DNA of 64,000 nt from Gottfriedia sp002574545 (GCA_052180195.1 CP197469.1), one strand, 5' to 3'; counted from the stretch's first letter, positions 25,968 to 34,789 are shown. Numbers and translations: made by a program. Notes: generated by a model not told the origin, from the sequence alone.

Positions 25968-26906
25968 TTAGGATGACTGGATTGAGTTGAAATTTTCTAA
26001 GTTAAATAATGACGTTAACAATATTGGAAACGTCTCGGAAAAAATGGATTCAAACATAGAAAGTGGCAATGGATTTATTCCTTTACCTAATTCAAGTGTA
26101 AATCCTGGTTTCCTAAAATGTTGGATATACCAATCTTTATAACCTGCATGGCTATCAATTGTTTTTACTGCCTTATAAGGACTAACAGTAGAAAAATAGT
26201 TAGCATAAACTTCCGAGATGGGTGGTTCTAGATGATCATATCCCCAATAAAATTCCTTACCTTGAGTATGCAAACATAAAATAAGATCAAACTTTCTTTC
26301 AATAGCTAAATTACTCATTGCGATTGTTTCCGGTTCAGTTAATGGAGCATCTCCTGGATAATCTCTAGGAGAGAATGTTTTTTGTTTCTTTCGTTCTTTT
26401 TCAATTTCCCAATTTGCAGGAAATTGATTGTTTAAATCAACACCTCTTATATTTGCTTTCCATCCAGTAAAACCATCATTTCCTTCGTTAATTTTATGAA
26501 CGAATTCCATATAACCACTTTGATCCACAGTTCCATTGATCGCTAAATTTACCCCATCAGGATTCACCATAGGAACAATCGATAAGGTATTTTCATTAAA
26601 TAATTGGCATAGTTCTTTATGAAACGGCAACTCCTCATTTTTTAAAGTGTTACATATCCAATAAAGCATTTTCATGAGTACACAAGTTGTAATCCATTCA
26701 TTTGCATGAAAAGAACCATTCCAATGTATCTTTCTATGCCCATTTCCGATCTGAATCTCATAAATAGGCTGATTTAAAACACTGTGTCCAATCGTATTTA
26801 ATTGAAGAAAAGGGAATTCTTGTACTAATAAACTAATATCTTTCGAAAGTTCATTAAAATCATATCTTCTTGCATGAAAGAATAAAGTCTGATTGTTTTT
26901 ATACAA
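25968..26906 (-). CDS. M14 family zinc carboxypeptidase / gamma-D-glutamyl endopeptidase (YqgT-like)
   Basis: A peptidase of the M14 family related to the gamma-D-glutamyl-meso-diaminopimelate peptidase group that cuts peptidoglycan stem peptides. Zinc ligands H67 and E70 (GSFHANEW), the substrate arginine/asparagine segment VPMVNPDGVNLA, the third histidine in LCLHTQGKEFYW and the catalytic glutamate in FTLELGKG are all present. About 312 residues cover the catalytic domain only: B. subtilis YqgT has N-terminal LysM repeats that are missing here, and no signal peptide is seen. TTG 26906 fits the GAGGTG site best; GTG 26915 lies inside that site. Confidence 0.8.
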   Translation of the reverse strand: MYKNNQTLFFHARRYDFNELSKDISLLVQEFPFLQLNTIGHSVLNQPIYEIQIGNGHRKIHWNGSFHANEWITTCVLMKMLYWICNTLKNEELPFHKELCQLFNENTLSIVPMVNPDGVNLAINGTVDQSGYMEFVHKINEGNDGFTGWKANIRGVDLNNQFPANWEIEKERKKQKTFSPRDYPGDAPLTEPETIAMSNLAIERKFDLILCLHTQGKEFYWGYDHLEPPISEVYANYFSTVSPYKAVKTIDSHAGYKDWYIQHFRKPGFTLELGKGINPLPLSMFESIFSETFPILLTSLFNLENFNSIQSS

Positions 26907-26960
26907 AAGTTTCACCTCATCAGTTATTTTCTAATTAATTGTATGTCATTAAAATAAAGA

Positions 26961-27200
26961 AAAGCACTTTCGTTAAAGAAGTGCTTTATTTAGCGTTTAA
27001 CCGGGGCATATTGAATTTTTAAAGCTTATTGAGTCCACCGGTTGCAAGGTGGCTCAGTGATGGAGCTAGAAGATACTACTAGACGAAATTAACGAGGTAT
27101 AAAAGTCTAGGCACACTTAAAAGTAACATTCCTTTCATAAAAATGACTAACTACTTTTTTTAGTAATATAAAAAAAGCACTCCCATTAAGGAAGTGCTTT
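26961..27200. repeat. Second insert bracketed by two similar terminator hairpins
   Basis: Two 27-base stem-loops, 26961-26987 and 27174-27200, both of the form AAAGCACT...AAGTGCTTT and 23 of 27 bases identical, flank about 186 bases. The right-hand copy is the natural terminator of ltaS on the minus strand (T-run after it). The DNA between has GAGTCCACC/GGTGGCTC (27031-27055) and CTAGAC/GTCTAG (27079-27110) as further inverted repeats, no gene, and a GC-richer left half. The arrangement is like that at 18163-18380 but the insert sequence is different. Confidence 0.6.
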
Positions 27201-27206
27201 TCTTGT

Positions 27207-29099
27207 TTATTCAAACTTCGTAGCAGCTTTTTTATATTTAACTTCATAGAAACGAAGTAAATCTTTATAAATAATTGAGTTTGAATACTCAAGAGATTTA
27301 TTTGCTTTTGCTAAGTCTTCTTTAGGTGGTTTTTGTCCTTTTAATTCTTCACCAGTATTTGGATCATACATCTTCTCACCAGTGTAAATATATTTATCAG
27401 TAACAATTGTACCATCACGGAAAACTACAAAGTTTTTGTGTTTAGGTGAGAAAATATCATTACCAAAGTTAATAGATGTTTTATTTGGATCTTCACCTAA
27501 TAAGTTTAAAATTGTAGGTTTAACATCAATTTGACCTGCAACTTTATGAATTGTTTCACCTTTAGTTTGTCCAGGTACGTGGATAAAGAATGGTACTTTT
27601 TGTAATTTAACATGTTCTGCAGGTGTAATATCTTGTCCTAATACTTCACTCATTGCACGGTTATGGTTTTCAGAAATACCATAGTGGTCACCATACATAA
27701 CAATAATTGTATTATCATATAAACCTTTTGCTTTCATTTCTTCAATGAAATGTTTAATTGATTCATCTAAATATCGAACTGTTGTTACATAGTTATCAAC
27801 AGTTTGGTCTCCAGTTGTTAAACGTGGGATCATTAAATCCTCATCATTTAGTTCGAATGGATAATGGTTTGTTAAAGTAAGCATACGATTGTAGAACGGT
27901 TTAGGCATAGAAGCCATTTTGTCTACTGATTGCTGAACGAAATATTCATCTTTAAGTCCCCAACCAATTGACGTTTCTGGAGTAACTTTATAGTCAGATT
28001 CATTATAATAACGATCGTAACCAAGACTTGGATACATCATATCTCGGTTCCAGAACGATTTGTTGTTCGAATGCATTACTGAAGTATAGTACTTTTGATC
28101 TTGTTTTAAAATTGCTGGTGTAGCAGTAAACGTATTACCACTGTTTGTAAAGTATACAGCACCACGATCTAACGGGAATAAACTATTATCAATTAAGAAT
28201 TCAGCATCAGATGTTTTACCTTGTCCAGTTTGGTGGTAAAAATTATCAAAATAATAACTTTCTTTCGTAAATTTATTTAAGAAAGGAGTAATTTCTTGTC
28301 CATTAATTTTTCGTCCAATTACGAAATTTTGTAATGATTCTAATGAAACTACTACTACGTTTTTACCTTTATATTTACCGTGTAATTGTGCATTCACACC
28401 AGTATCATTAGCACGAATAAAGTTTTCGATACCTGCTAATTCACTATCATCAGCCATCGCTTTTTGAGCAGATGTTTTTGATTGAATAACCATATCATAC
28501 ATATGATAATTGTATAATCCTAAGAATTTAACAATGTATTCTCTATCGAATGAACGTGTTAATAATTGTGGACGTTCAGTTTCTGCTAAACCAAGGTTAA
28601 CTAAGAAAATAGCAACCGCTGCTAAGAAATAAGCTGTTCTAGCTTTCCCTTTAATGTTCGCAGTAGTAAAGAATTTTTTACCCCAGAAATAATTTACCGC
28701 AATTAAGATAAAAATATCTGAAAAAGCTAAGATTGTTTTATAGCTGATCATTGCTTTAACACTTGAACCTAAATCCGAAAAGTTTCGTGTCATAAATAAA
28801 ACTGGAATCGTTACGAAATCGTCAAAGAATGAATAATAAGCTGTATCAGCTATTAAAATAAAGGACATGATAATCGAAATCCAAATAATTGCTCTATTTC
28901 GTTTCGGTCCTTTTGCAAAAAGAGCTATACCTATAAATATTAATAATGAAGATATAGGAGCAATTATTAAAATAAATTGTTGCATTGAATTTTCAATTTC
29001 TAAATCAAAATAAAATTCGCTTAGTAAAGTTGCTTTAATCCATAAAAGGAATACAGCAAGTAACGGGAATCCAAAGTTTTTAATAAACTTTTTCCACAT
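27207..29099 (-). CDS. yqgS: Lipoteichoic acid synthase (LtaS family, YqgS locus)
   Basis: A polyglycerol-phosphate LTA synthase-type enzyme that polymerises glycerol phosphate from phosphatidylglycerol on the outer membrane face. Of 630 residues the first about 200 carry five membrane helices; the rest is the extracellular sulfatase-fold domain. The GQGKTSDAEFL motif near residue 295 contains the nucleophile threonine, and VMYGDHYG near 470 and the FFIHVPG region carry metal ligands. By position it is the YqgS paralogue, one of several LtaS proteins in bacilli, so it may be a minor or stress enzyme. AGAGGAGGA precedes the ATG. A C-terminal tail follows the fold. Confidence 0.9.
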   Translation of the reverse strand: MWKKFIKNFGFPLLAVFLLWIKATLLSEFYFDLEIENSMQQFILIIAPISSLLIFIGIALFAKGPKRNRAIIWISIIMSFILIADTAYYSFFDDFVTIPVLFMTRNFSDLGSSVKAMISYKTILAFSDIFILIAVNYFWGKKFFTTANIKGKARTAYFLAAVAIFLVNLGLAETERPQLLTRSFDREYIVKFLGLYNYHMYDMVIQSKTSAQKAMADDSELAGIENFIRANDTGVNAQLHGKYKGKNVVVVSLESLQNFVIGRKINGQEITPFLNKFTKESYYFDNFYHQTGQGKTSDAEFLIDNSLFPLDRGAVYFTNSGNTFTATPAILKQDQKYYTSVMHSNNKSFWNRDMMYPSLGYDRYYNESDYKVTPETSIGWGLKDEYFVQQSVDKMASMPKPFYNRMLTLTNHYPFELNDEDLMIPRLTTGDQTVDNYVTTVRYLDESIKHFIEEMKAKGLYDNTIIVMYGDHYGISENHNRAMSEVLGQDITPAEHVKLQKVPFFIHVPGQTKGETIHKVAGQIDVKPTILNLLGEDPNKTSINFGNDIFSPKHKNFVVFRDGTIVTDKYIYTGEKMYDPNTGEELKGQKPPKEDLAKANKSLEYSNSIIYKDLLRFYEVKYKKAATKFE

Positions 29100-29262
29100 A
29101 TTCTGTTCCTCCTCTTGTTAAGACTATTAATCTATTTTATCTTTTATAATACCATGTTTGTCATTTCACATATCTATTTTATTGGCATTTAAATACCAAG
29201 AATTTTTGAAATGATTCATACAATTTTTTAGCCACTAAATGTATGGATCAATAAAATTTATT

Positions 29263-29293
29263 TGACGTAACCTTAGGTTTTTTTCTAACGTCA
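29263..29293. promoter_or_regulatory. Inverted repeat in the ltaS upstream region
   Basis: TGACGT (29263-29268) and ACGTCA (29288-29293) bracket the smaller palindrome ACCTTAGGT. It lies about 165 bases before the ltaS start; it could be an operator or a hairpin. The rest of 29100-29405 is AT-rich with no gene. Confidence 0.3.
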
Positions 29294-29370
29294 TTCAATT
29301 TATCATAAAGTAGTTCTGTCGTCAAATAACTAATTTTTTTTTCAATTCAATTTCAATACAATAAACATAA

Positions 29371-29397
29371 TAAGGTACTTCAATTAGAAGTACCTTA
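29371..29397 (-). terminator. Stem-loop after glcK
   Basis: TAAGGTACTTC AATTA GAAGTACCTTA directly after the glcK stop; the following T-run on the minus strand is weak, so efficiency is uncertain. Confidence 0.6.
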
Positions 29398-29405
29398 AAT
29401 TTAAG

Positions 29406-30377
29406 TTAAATTTCATTAGTAATAAATTTTTTTACTAAATATGCCGCTCCAATTGCTCCTGCATCGTTCCCTAACTTCGCAATTGAAAGTTTTGTCGAAT
29501 CACGCACGGTAGTGAAAGCAAATTCATCAAAATATTTCTTTAATGGTTTTAATAACAGTTCACCTGCATTTGATACTCCGCCTCCAATAATAATATTTTC
29601 AGGATTTAGAGTATTTCCAACTCCAGCTAATACTAAAGCAAGATATCTCATGACATGATTAACGATTTCTTCTGCTACTTCATCACCATTCGAATAAGCT
29701 TCAAAAACATCCTTAGATGTAATTGGTGAACTATTCGACATTTCTTTTAAAACTGTTTCCTTTGTCGTATTTTGTAATTTTTCGTTTGCGATTCTTGCAA
29801 TTCCAGTGGCTGAAGAAATTGTTTCTAAGCATCCCGTTTTTCCACAGTTACATAATACTCCATTTTCAAGTTGTACTGTTATATGGCCAATTTCTCCTGC
29901 AGATCCACTAATTCCATGGGCAACATCTCCATTTACGATTACGCCCCCACCTACTCCTGTTCCAAGCGTAACCATTACTACGTCTTTTGCGCCATTTCCA
30001 GCACCTTTCCACATTTCACCAACAGCTGCTATATTTGCATCATTATCAACGATTACGGGAATACCTGATTCCTTCTCTAAAATTTCTTTTAAAGGAAAAT
30101 TAACCCAACCTAAGTTTACTGCTGCAAATATTAGTCCATCTTCTAATCGAACCGAACCTGGTGCCCCAATACCAATTCCAGCAATATCTTCTTTTGTCTT
30201 ACCCATCTGTTTAAGCTTTTCTTCAATTGCAATTGTAATCGTTTTAGGAATATGCTTACCACTATCAGATTTATCTGTTGGTACTTCCCATTTATCGATG
30301 AATTCCCCGTTATTTGTTAATAGTGCCAATTTAATGCTTGTACCACCTAAATCTACACCTACAATCATTTTAGCCAT
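29406..30377 (-). CDS. glcK: Glucokinase, ROK family
   Basis: Phosphorylates glucose to glucose 6-phosphate with ATP. The 323-residue protein starts MAKMIVGVDLGGTSIKLALL (phosphate-1 loop), has the GVGGGVIVNGDV phosphate-2 region, the catalytic aspartate in VDNDANIAAVGEMW, GEIGHITV, and the ROK zinc motif CNCGKTGCLE. ATG 30377 is preceded by AAGGGAGAAGG; a longer frame begins at 30440 without a site. It follows yqgQ as in B. subtilis and the two are co-transcribed. Confidence 0.93.
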   Translation of the reverse strand: MAKMIVGVDLGGTSIKLALLTNNGEFIDKWEVPTDKSDSGKHIPKTITIAIEEKLKQMGKTKEDIAGIGIGAPGSVRLEDGLIFAAVNLGWVNFPLKEILEKESGIPVIVDNDANIAAVGEMWKGAGNGAKDVVMVTLGTGVGGGVIVNGDVAHGISGSAGEIGHITVQLENGVLCNCGKTGCLETISSATGIARIANEKLQNTTKETVLKEMSNSSPITSKDVFEAYSNGDEVAEEIVNHVMRYLALVLAGVGNTLNPENIIIGGGVSNAGELLLKPLKKYFDEFAFTTVRDSTKLSIAKLGNDAGAIGAAYLVKKFITNEI

Positions 30378-30446
30378 AATGCCTTCTCCCTTCACAGTGA
30401 AATCGTTTGCAATAGATTCTAAAAAAAACGATTTCTTCAAACCGTT

Positions 30447-30641
30447 TTATTTTTTAATTTGATCCATCTCTTTTTTTAATATCATGGTTGCAACTTGTAA
30501 ATCTTTACTTTCAAGTATATTCGCTAAAAATAATTCTTTCAGCTCATCTTGCATTAACATCAAGTCAGCTAATCGATCACCTGTATAAATAATGGTGCCA
30601 TAACTTTTTAGAAATTGTTGAATGTCATATACGGATTTCAT
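30447..30641 (-). CDS. yqgQ: YqgQ family small protein (DUF910)
   Basis: A 64-residue, mostly helical protein: MKSVYDIQQFLKSYGTIIYT then GDRLADLMLMQDELKELF. This is the YqgQ family, whose B. subtilis member has a three-helix structure and is thought to bind nucleic acid; its function is not proven. AGGAGTT precedes the ATG. It sits upstream of glcK in the conserved order, though the rhomboid protease gene gluP that normally precedes it is not present here. Confidence 0.85.
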   Translation of the reverse strand: MKSVYDIQQFLKSYGTIIYTGDRLADLMLMQDELKELFLANILESKDLQVATMILKKEMDQIKK

Positions 30642-30752
30642 ACTTAACTCCTATAATTTTATCTTTCTAAATATGTAATAAGTATAAGTTGGAAACGATT
30701 ACTCGTCAATGTGAAATACCAAACAAACCATTTATTTTATAGGCAATTTTAA

Positions 30753-31493
30753 TTATTTTTTAGGCATCATTACTTCCTCTAAAGCTAAATCATTTTCATA
30801 CAAATATGTAGCGTATTTAATGCCGATATATCTAATATGCCATGGCTCATAATTGTATTTGGTACTATTTACTTTGTCCTCTGGATATCGAATAATAAAT
30901 CCAAATTCATGTGCATGGTCAGAAAGCCACACTCCTTCTTTCGTTTCTCCGAATTCTTGTTCAAGCTTGTTTGCAAAATTTGGAGATGAAACATCGATTG
31001 ATAATCCAGTTTGATGTTCGCTTGTACCAGGAACAGCACTAAAAGATTGAGTCCAATCTTCGCCATGAATTTGTAAATAATAATTATACAAGCTTTTTTG
31101 TCGTTCAAAAGAGCGATATGCTGAAACTGGAGTAAGTTTTATGCCATTTGTTTCTGCTCTTTCAAATAACATTTCTAAAGCATGAGCTGCCTCTTTCCTC
31201 ATTAATGTCTTATCTTTGTTTACACCATGTAAAGGAACGATCGGATAAATTAAATCTGGCGGTATATATCCATCTGGTAACTTTCTTTCTTTATTAATTA
31301 ACACTAAATTAGAAGTAGGATTCGTAACAGTTAATAATCCATTCTCAGCTTCAATCGCTGTATCATCGTAATTAGGAAATTTCAATGAATTCTCTTTATG
31401 CTTTTTTAGATGATATATACCTAAAAATAGTGCTAGTCCAATAATGAATATGATCATTAACACCCATGTGTATTTACCCTTTATTTTTTTCAA
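30753..31493 (-). CDS. D-alanyl-D-alanine carboxypeptidase, VanY/M15B family
   Basis: A membrane-anchored peptidase of 246 residues: one N-terminal helix (about 9-27) then an outside catalytic domain. Zinc-site motifs are SEHQTGLSIDV (His and Asp ligands) and EPWHIRYIG (catalytic Glu region and third His); SAYRSFERQKSLYN carries the substrate-binding SxYR. The family trims the terminal D-Ala of peptidoglycan stem peptides (VanY, DacB/LdcB, YodJ-like). TTG start at 31493 with GGAGGT five bases upstream. It takes the place that the rhomboid gene gluP has in B. subtilis. Confidence 0.85.
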   Translation of the reverse strand: MKKIKGKYTWVLMIIFIIGLALFLGIYHLKKHKENSLKFPNYDDTAIEAENGLLTVTNPTSNLVLINKERKLPDGYIPPDLIYPIVPLHGVNKDKTLMRKEAAHALEMLFERAETNGIKLTPVSAYRSFERQKSLYNYYLQIHGEDWTQSFSAVPGTSEHQTGLSIDVSSPNFANKLEQEFGETKEGVWLSDHAHEFGFIIRYPEDKVNSTKYNYEPWHIRYIGIKYATYLYENDLALEEVMMPKK

Positions 31494-31566
31494 AATTACC
31501 TCCTTAACATCTTTATGATACTTTTACAATATTAAAAAATGTCATATTTTTCAATCTTTTTAAACA

Positions 31567-31600
31567 CAAAGACCTCTTTCAATTTAGAAAGAGGTCTTTG
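31567..31600. terminator. Terminator of ldh
   Basis: A perfect 14-base-pair stem (CAAAGACCTCTTTC ... GAAAGAGGTCTTTG) with a six-base loop right after the ldh stop. Confidence 0.9.
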
Positions 31601-31605
31601 TTGTT

Positions 31606-32553
31606 TTATAAAATAGGCTCCATTGTTTTTCTTAATGTGTCTACAGATTTTTTAAACTGACGTTGCTCTAAATCATTTAAATCAAGTTCAACGACTTCGC
31701 GAATTCCACCACGATTAATGACTGCTGGAACGCCAATATATATATCGTGTTCTCCATATTCTCCATCTAAATATGCAGAAACTGTAATAATACTATTCTC
31801 ATTTTTTAAAATCGCTTTTGTTAATCTAACTAATCCCATTCCAATTCCGTAATATGTTGCACCTTTTTTCTTTATTATGTGATATGCAGCATCACGTGTA
31901 TTTAAAAAGATTTCATCAAGATCTCTTTGGCTAAATTGTGGATTTTTCTTTAATACATGATGTACAGGTGACGTACCAATATTTGTTTTAGACCAAACTG
32001 GTAGTTCACTATCACCATGTTCTCCTATAATATATCCATGGATATTTCTTGCATCAACATTAAAATAATCTCCAAGCATATATCTAAAACGTGCAGTATC
32101 TAAACTTGTTCCAGATCCGATTACTCTTTCTTTTGGTAGTCCTGAAAATTTCCAAGTTGCATAAGTTAAAATATCTACTGGATTTGTGGCAATTAAAAAG
32201 ATACCGTCAAATCCTGAAGCCATAATTTCTCCAACAATCCCTTTAAAAATAGCGCAATTTTTTGCAACTAAATCTAAACGAGTTTCTCCAGGCTTTTGAG
32301 CTGCTCCAGCTGTAATGACGACTAAACAAGCATCTTTACAATCACTATAGTCTCCAGCCCAAATTTTTGTTCTTGAATCTACAAAAGGTAAACAATGGCT
32401 TAAATCCATTGCGTCTCCTTCCGCTTTATCCTTATTTAAATCGATCATAACTAGTTCTTCAGCAACACCTTTATTTAACATACCAAAGGCATAGCTTGCT
32501 CCTACTGCGCCTGTTCCGATCAATGCGACACGATTTACTTCTTTGTGTAACAT
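31606..32553 (-). CDS. ldh: L-lactate dehydrogenase
   Basis: Interconverts pyruvate and L-lactate with NADH. 315 residues. The NAD-binding GTGAVGAS motif and acidic VMIDLN end of the fold are at the N-terminus; the catalytic histidine is in GEHGDSELPVW, and the substrate arginine in SGTSLDTARFRYML. ATG 32553 has GAGGTGG five bases upstream; an in-frame GTG at 32562 belongs to that site. A near-perfect Rex-like operator lies 77 bases upstream, so it is probably switched on when NADH is high, that is in low oxygen. Confidence 0.95.
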   Translation of the reverse strand: MLHKEVNRVALIGTGAVGASYAFGMLNKGVAEELVMIDLNKDKAEGDAMDLSHCLPFVDSRTKIWAGDYSDCKDACLVVITAGAAQKPGETRLDLVAKNCAIFKGIVGEIMASGFDGIFLIATNPVDILTYATWKFSGLPKERVIGSGTSLDTARFRYMLGDYFNVDARNIHGYIIGEHGDSELPVWSKTNIGTSPVHHVLKKNPQFSQRDLDEIFLNTRDAAYHIIKKKGATYYGIGMGLVRLTKAILKNENSIITVSAYLDGEYGEHDIYIGVPAVINRGGIREVVELDLNDLEQRQFKKSVDTLRKTMEPIL

Positions 32554-32629
32554 AATATCCACCTCATTTGTGATTAAAAGTGTAAGTAATTGGGACTTCT
32601 ATATTATATATGTATATCCACTAAAAAGT

Positions 32630-32647
32630 TTGTGAAACTTTTTACAA
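32630..32647. promoter_or_regulatory. Rex (NADH/NAD sensor) operator upstream of ldh
   Basis: TTGTGAA ACTT TTTACAA, an 18-base site with one mismatch to the Rex consensus TTGTGAAnnnnTTCACAA. A TATAAT box for ldh lies at 32603-32608 (minus strand), so the site overlaps or just precedes the -35 region, where a repressor would block initiation. Confidence 0.75.
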
Positions 32648-32746
32648 ATTTGTTACAGTTTAAGTCGTGTACAAATTTGATTTATTCATCATTAGACTAA
32701 AATTAAGTCTATCCTATTTTCAATCAAATCGTGTCACATTATGCAC

Positions 32747-33313
32747 TTAGTCAATCGCTTTTATAATTCTTGATTCTGTTAAAATTAACGGCATTTTAAT
32801 GTCATGTTTTTCTGTTGGTAGTTCATCAATGATTTGGATATCATATGCTAAGGCTAAGAGTTGATTAGTATAATCTTCTAAGTAACGATCATAATAGCCA
32901 CCACCATATCCAAGTCTTTTTCCACTTTTTGTATAGGCTACTCCAGGAACAATTATTAAATCGATTAATTCTTTCTTTATTTCCTCACATTTTTCTTCAA
33001 TTGGCTCTTGTATTCCAAAATACCCTTTCTTTAAATCATCGAATGAATTAATTTTGTAAAAGTGCATTTTTCTTGTTTCATGGTTACATTTAGGCACAAC
33101 AACTGATTTATTCATTTTCCAACAAGTAGTGATTAAATACTTAGTATTTATTTCATGCTCCATTGGCATAGTCGTTGCGATAAGATCTGCACTCTTCATT
33201 TGTTCTGTACTTAATAATTTTTCTATAATTAGTTTGGACTTTTCGTCTCTGTCCGTTACTGAAATATTTTTCAAGTTTTTCATCATTAAATTTCTAATTT
33301 CTTTTTTTTCCAT
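32747..33313 (-). CDS. yqgN: 5-formyltetrahydrofolate cyclo-ligase (YqgN)
   Basis: Converts 5-formyl-THF to 5,10-methenyl-THF with ATP, saving this inhibitory folate. The 188-residue protein has the N-terminal basic segment MEKKEIRNLMMKN, VPKCN in the middle and the glycine-rich SGKRLGYGGGYYDRYL signature near residue 132. ATG 33313 follows GGAGG at the right distance; the ATG at 33328 overlaps that site. It is the yqgN counterpart in the conserved order and lies downstream of rpmG. Confidence 0.92.
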   Translation of the reverse strand: MEKKEIRNLMMKNLKNISVTDRDEKSKLIIEKLLSTEQMKSADLIATTMPMEHEINTKYLITTCWKMNKSVVVPKCNHETRKMHFYKINSFDDLKKGYFGIQEPIEEKCEEIKKELIDLIIVPGVAYTKSGKRLGYGGGYYDRYLEDYTNQLLALAYDIQIIDELPTEKHDIKMPLILTESRIIKAID

Positions 33314-33410
33314 GATACTTGCCTCCATAGGTCAGGTTTAAGTTCTCTATAAGTAAAGCGTTGTATAGAAGAAAAAATATATTCTAGCTAAAATTATAAT
33401 TTAAAAATAA

Positions 33411-33438
33411 AAAAAACAGTAGGAAAATTCCTACTGTT
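33411..33438 (-). terminator. Terminator of rpmG
   Basis: AACAGTAGGAA / TTCCTACTGTT (33415-33438) followed on the minus strand by TTTTTTTT. Confidence 0.9.
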
Positions 33439-33587
33439 TACTTTGTTTCGCGATGAACTGTAACTTTTTTAAGTCTTGGGCAATATTTTTTAAGCTCAAG
33501 ACGGTCTGGGTTATTACGTTTATTTTTAGTAGTGATATAGTTACGATCTCCGCATTCTGTACATGCTAATGTAATATTTACGCGCAT
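33438..33587 (-). CDS. rpmG: 50S ribosomal protein L33 (RpmGA type)
   Basis: A 49-residue ribosomal protein starting MRVNITLACTECGDRNYITT. The first zinc-ribbon pair CTEC is present, but the second is broken: KYCPRLKK has only one cysteine. The same kind of second half is what I recall for the B. subtilis RpmGA protein at this locus, so this is the zinc-poor paralogue, not a mutation. ATG 33587 follows a GGAGGG site. Monocistronic. Confidence 0.93.
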   Translation of the reverse strand: MRVNITLACTECGDRNYITTKNKRNNPDRLELKKYCPRLKKVTVHRETK

Positions 33588-33671
33588 TAATTTTCCCTCC
33601 TGACATAGTGACATAATCAGACTTGTATATAATAACATTCTTTCGCGATAATTTCCATAGTTTTTATTGAT

Positions 33672-34658
33672 TCAATGTATTTCTTTTGATATTTTTTTTA
33701 TTGAATTATGTACAAACTTATTTTCATAATTCAGAGTGTATTTTTGAAAGACAGCTTGATGATGTAATACACTACCTTGATCGATTCGAATATTAGAACT
33801 AATCGACACATATGGGCCAATTACACAGTTCTCTTCAATCGTAACATCATTTCCAATAATAACAGGTGAAACAATCTTTACATTATTATTTATCGTTACA
33901 TGCTCACCTAAAAAGATTCTCGGCAATATTTGAACAGCAGGAATAGGTAAGTTTAATTTCTCTTCAATCCAATCTACGTTAAGCTTGGCAAACCGTCTAG
34001 GTGTCCCATAATCAATCCAATAACCTTTTAATGGATAGGCATTTAATCTGATATTATTTTTTAGCATTAAAGGTATCAGGTCATTACTAATGTCAAAATA
34101 ACGATTTTCTGGAATTTGAAATAATAATTCAGGATTCATGATATAAATTCCGGTATTAACTAATTTACTAATTTCACTACCTTCATTCGGCTTTTCTATA
34201 AAATCGATTATTTGTCCATTTTTTACTTTTACATTTCCGTATGATCCACATTTATCAACTTGTTTTACAAACATAGAAAATCTACTTTTACTTTCTAAAT
34301 GAATTTTTATTGCCTCTCTAATATCACCGTCAAATAGAATATCACCATTCACTAATAGAAAAGGTTCATTAAGAAAATGCTTAGAAAGTCTTAAACAACC
34401 AGCAGACCCTAAACTTTTTTCTTCTATAATATATTCAATTGAAACATTTTTTAATTTCATTGCATTGATCGTCTCGATTATTGATTGGGACATATAATGA
34501 AGCTGAATGATAAATTCATCAAAGCCAAGTCTTGTTAAATGTAATATTAAATGCTCAATTGCCGCTCTATTTGCGATTGGTAATAGTGGCTTAGGAATGT
34601 TGTTAGTAATTGGTAAAAGCCTTTGACCATATCCTCCAGCTAAAATAACAACCTTCAT
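33672..34658 (-). CDS. Sugar-1-phosphate nucleotidyltransferase with left-handed helix tail
   Basis: A 328-residue NDP-sugar pyrophosphorylase of the mannose-1-phosphate guanylyltransferase-like type. The signature VVILAGGYGQRLLPIT with IPKPLLPIANR opens the catalytic domain (1-230); VNGDILFDGD carries the metal aspartate and FIEKP is conserved. Residues about 245-305 form hexapeptide repeats (VTINNNVKIVSPVIIG), a left-handed beta helix. There is no phosphomannomutase part. The sugar and nucleotide are not shown by sequence. It stands alone between phoU and rpmG; GAGGTGG precedes the ATG. Not part of the B. subtilis order. Confidence 0.8.
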   Translation of the reverse strand: MKVVILAGGYGQRLLPITNNIPKPLLPIANRAAIEHLILHLTRLGFDEFIIQLHYMSQSIIETINAMKLKNVSIEYIIEEKSLGSAGCLRLSKHFLNEPFLLVNGDILFDGDIREAIKIHLESKSRFSMFVKQVDKCGSYGNVKVKNGQIIDFIEKPNEGSEISKLVNTGIYIMNPELLFQIPENRYFDISNDLIPLMLKNNIRLNAYPLKGYWIDYGTPRRFAKLNVDWIEEKLNLPIPAVQILPRIFLGEHVTINNNVKIVSPVIIGNDVTIEENCVIGPYVSISSNIRIDQGSVLHHQAVFQKYTLNYENKFVHNSIKKISKEIH

Positions 34659-34721
34659 TTATTACCACCTCAATATCTCTTACTAGTTTAAGAAGTATGC
34701 TTAATATTACATAAATATGAC

Positions 34722-34761
34722 AAAAGGGCATTTAGATAAATTTTGTCTAAAACGCCCTTTT
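34722..34761 (-). terminator. Terminator of phoU
   Basis: AAAAGGGC-TTTAGA ... TCTAAA-GCCCTTTT just after phoU. Confidence 0.85.
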
Positions 34762-34789
34762 AACTTATTTATAAACAAATCTTTTGTTA

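Noticed and set aside
29806..30462. A 218-codon open frame on the plus strand opposite glcK
   Set aside because: It is exactly antiparallel to the conserved ROK glucokinase; its proline/serine-rich translation is what the reverse strand of that gene gives. No ribosome site.
33438..33587. Broken zinc ribbon in L33 as a damaging mutation
   Set aside because: The RpmGA paralogue at this locus in B. subtilis is, as I recall, also short of a cysteine in this half, so it is a normal form.
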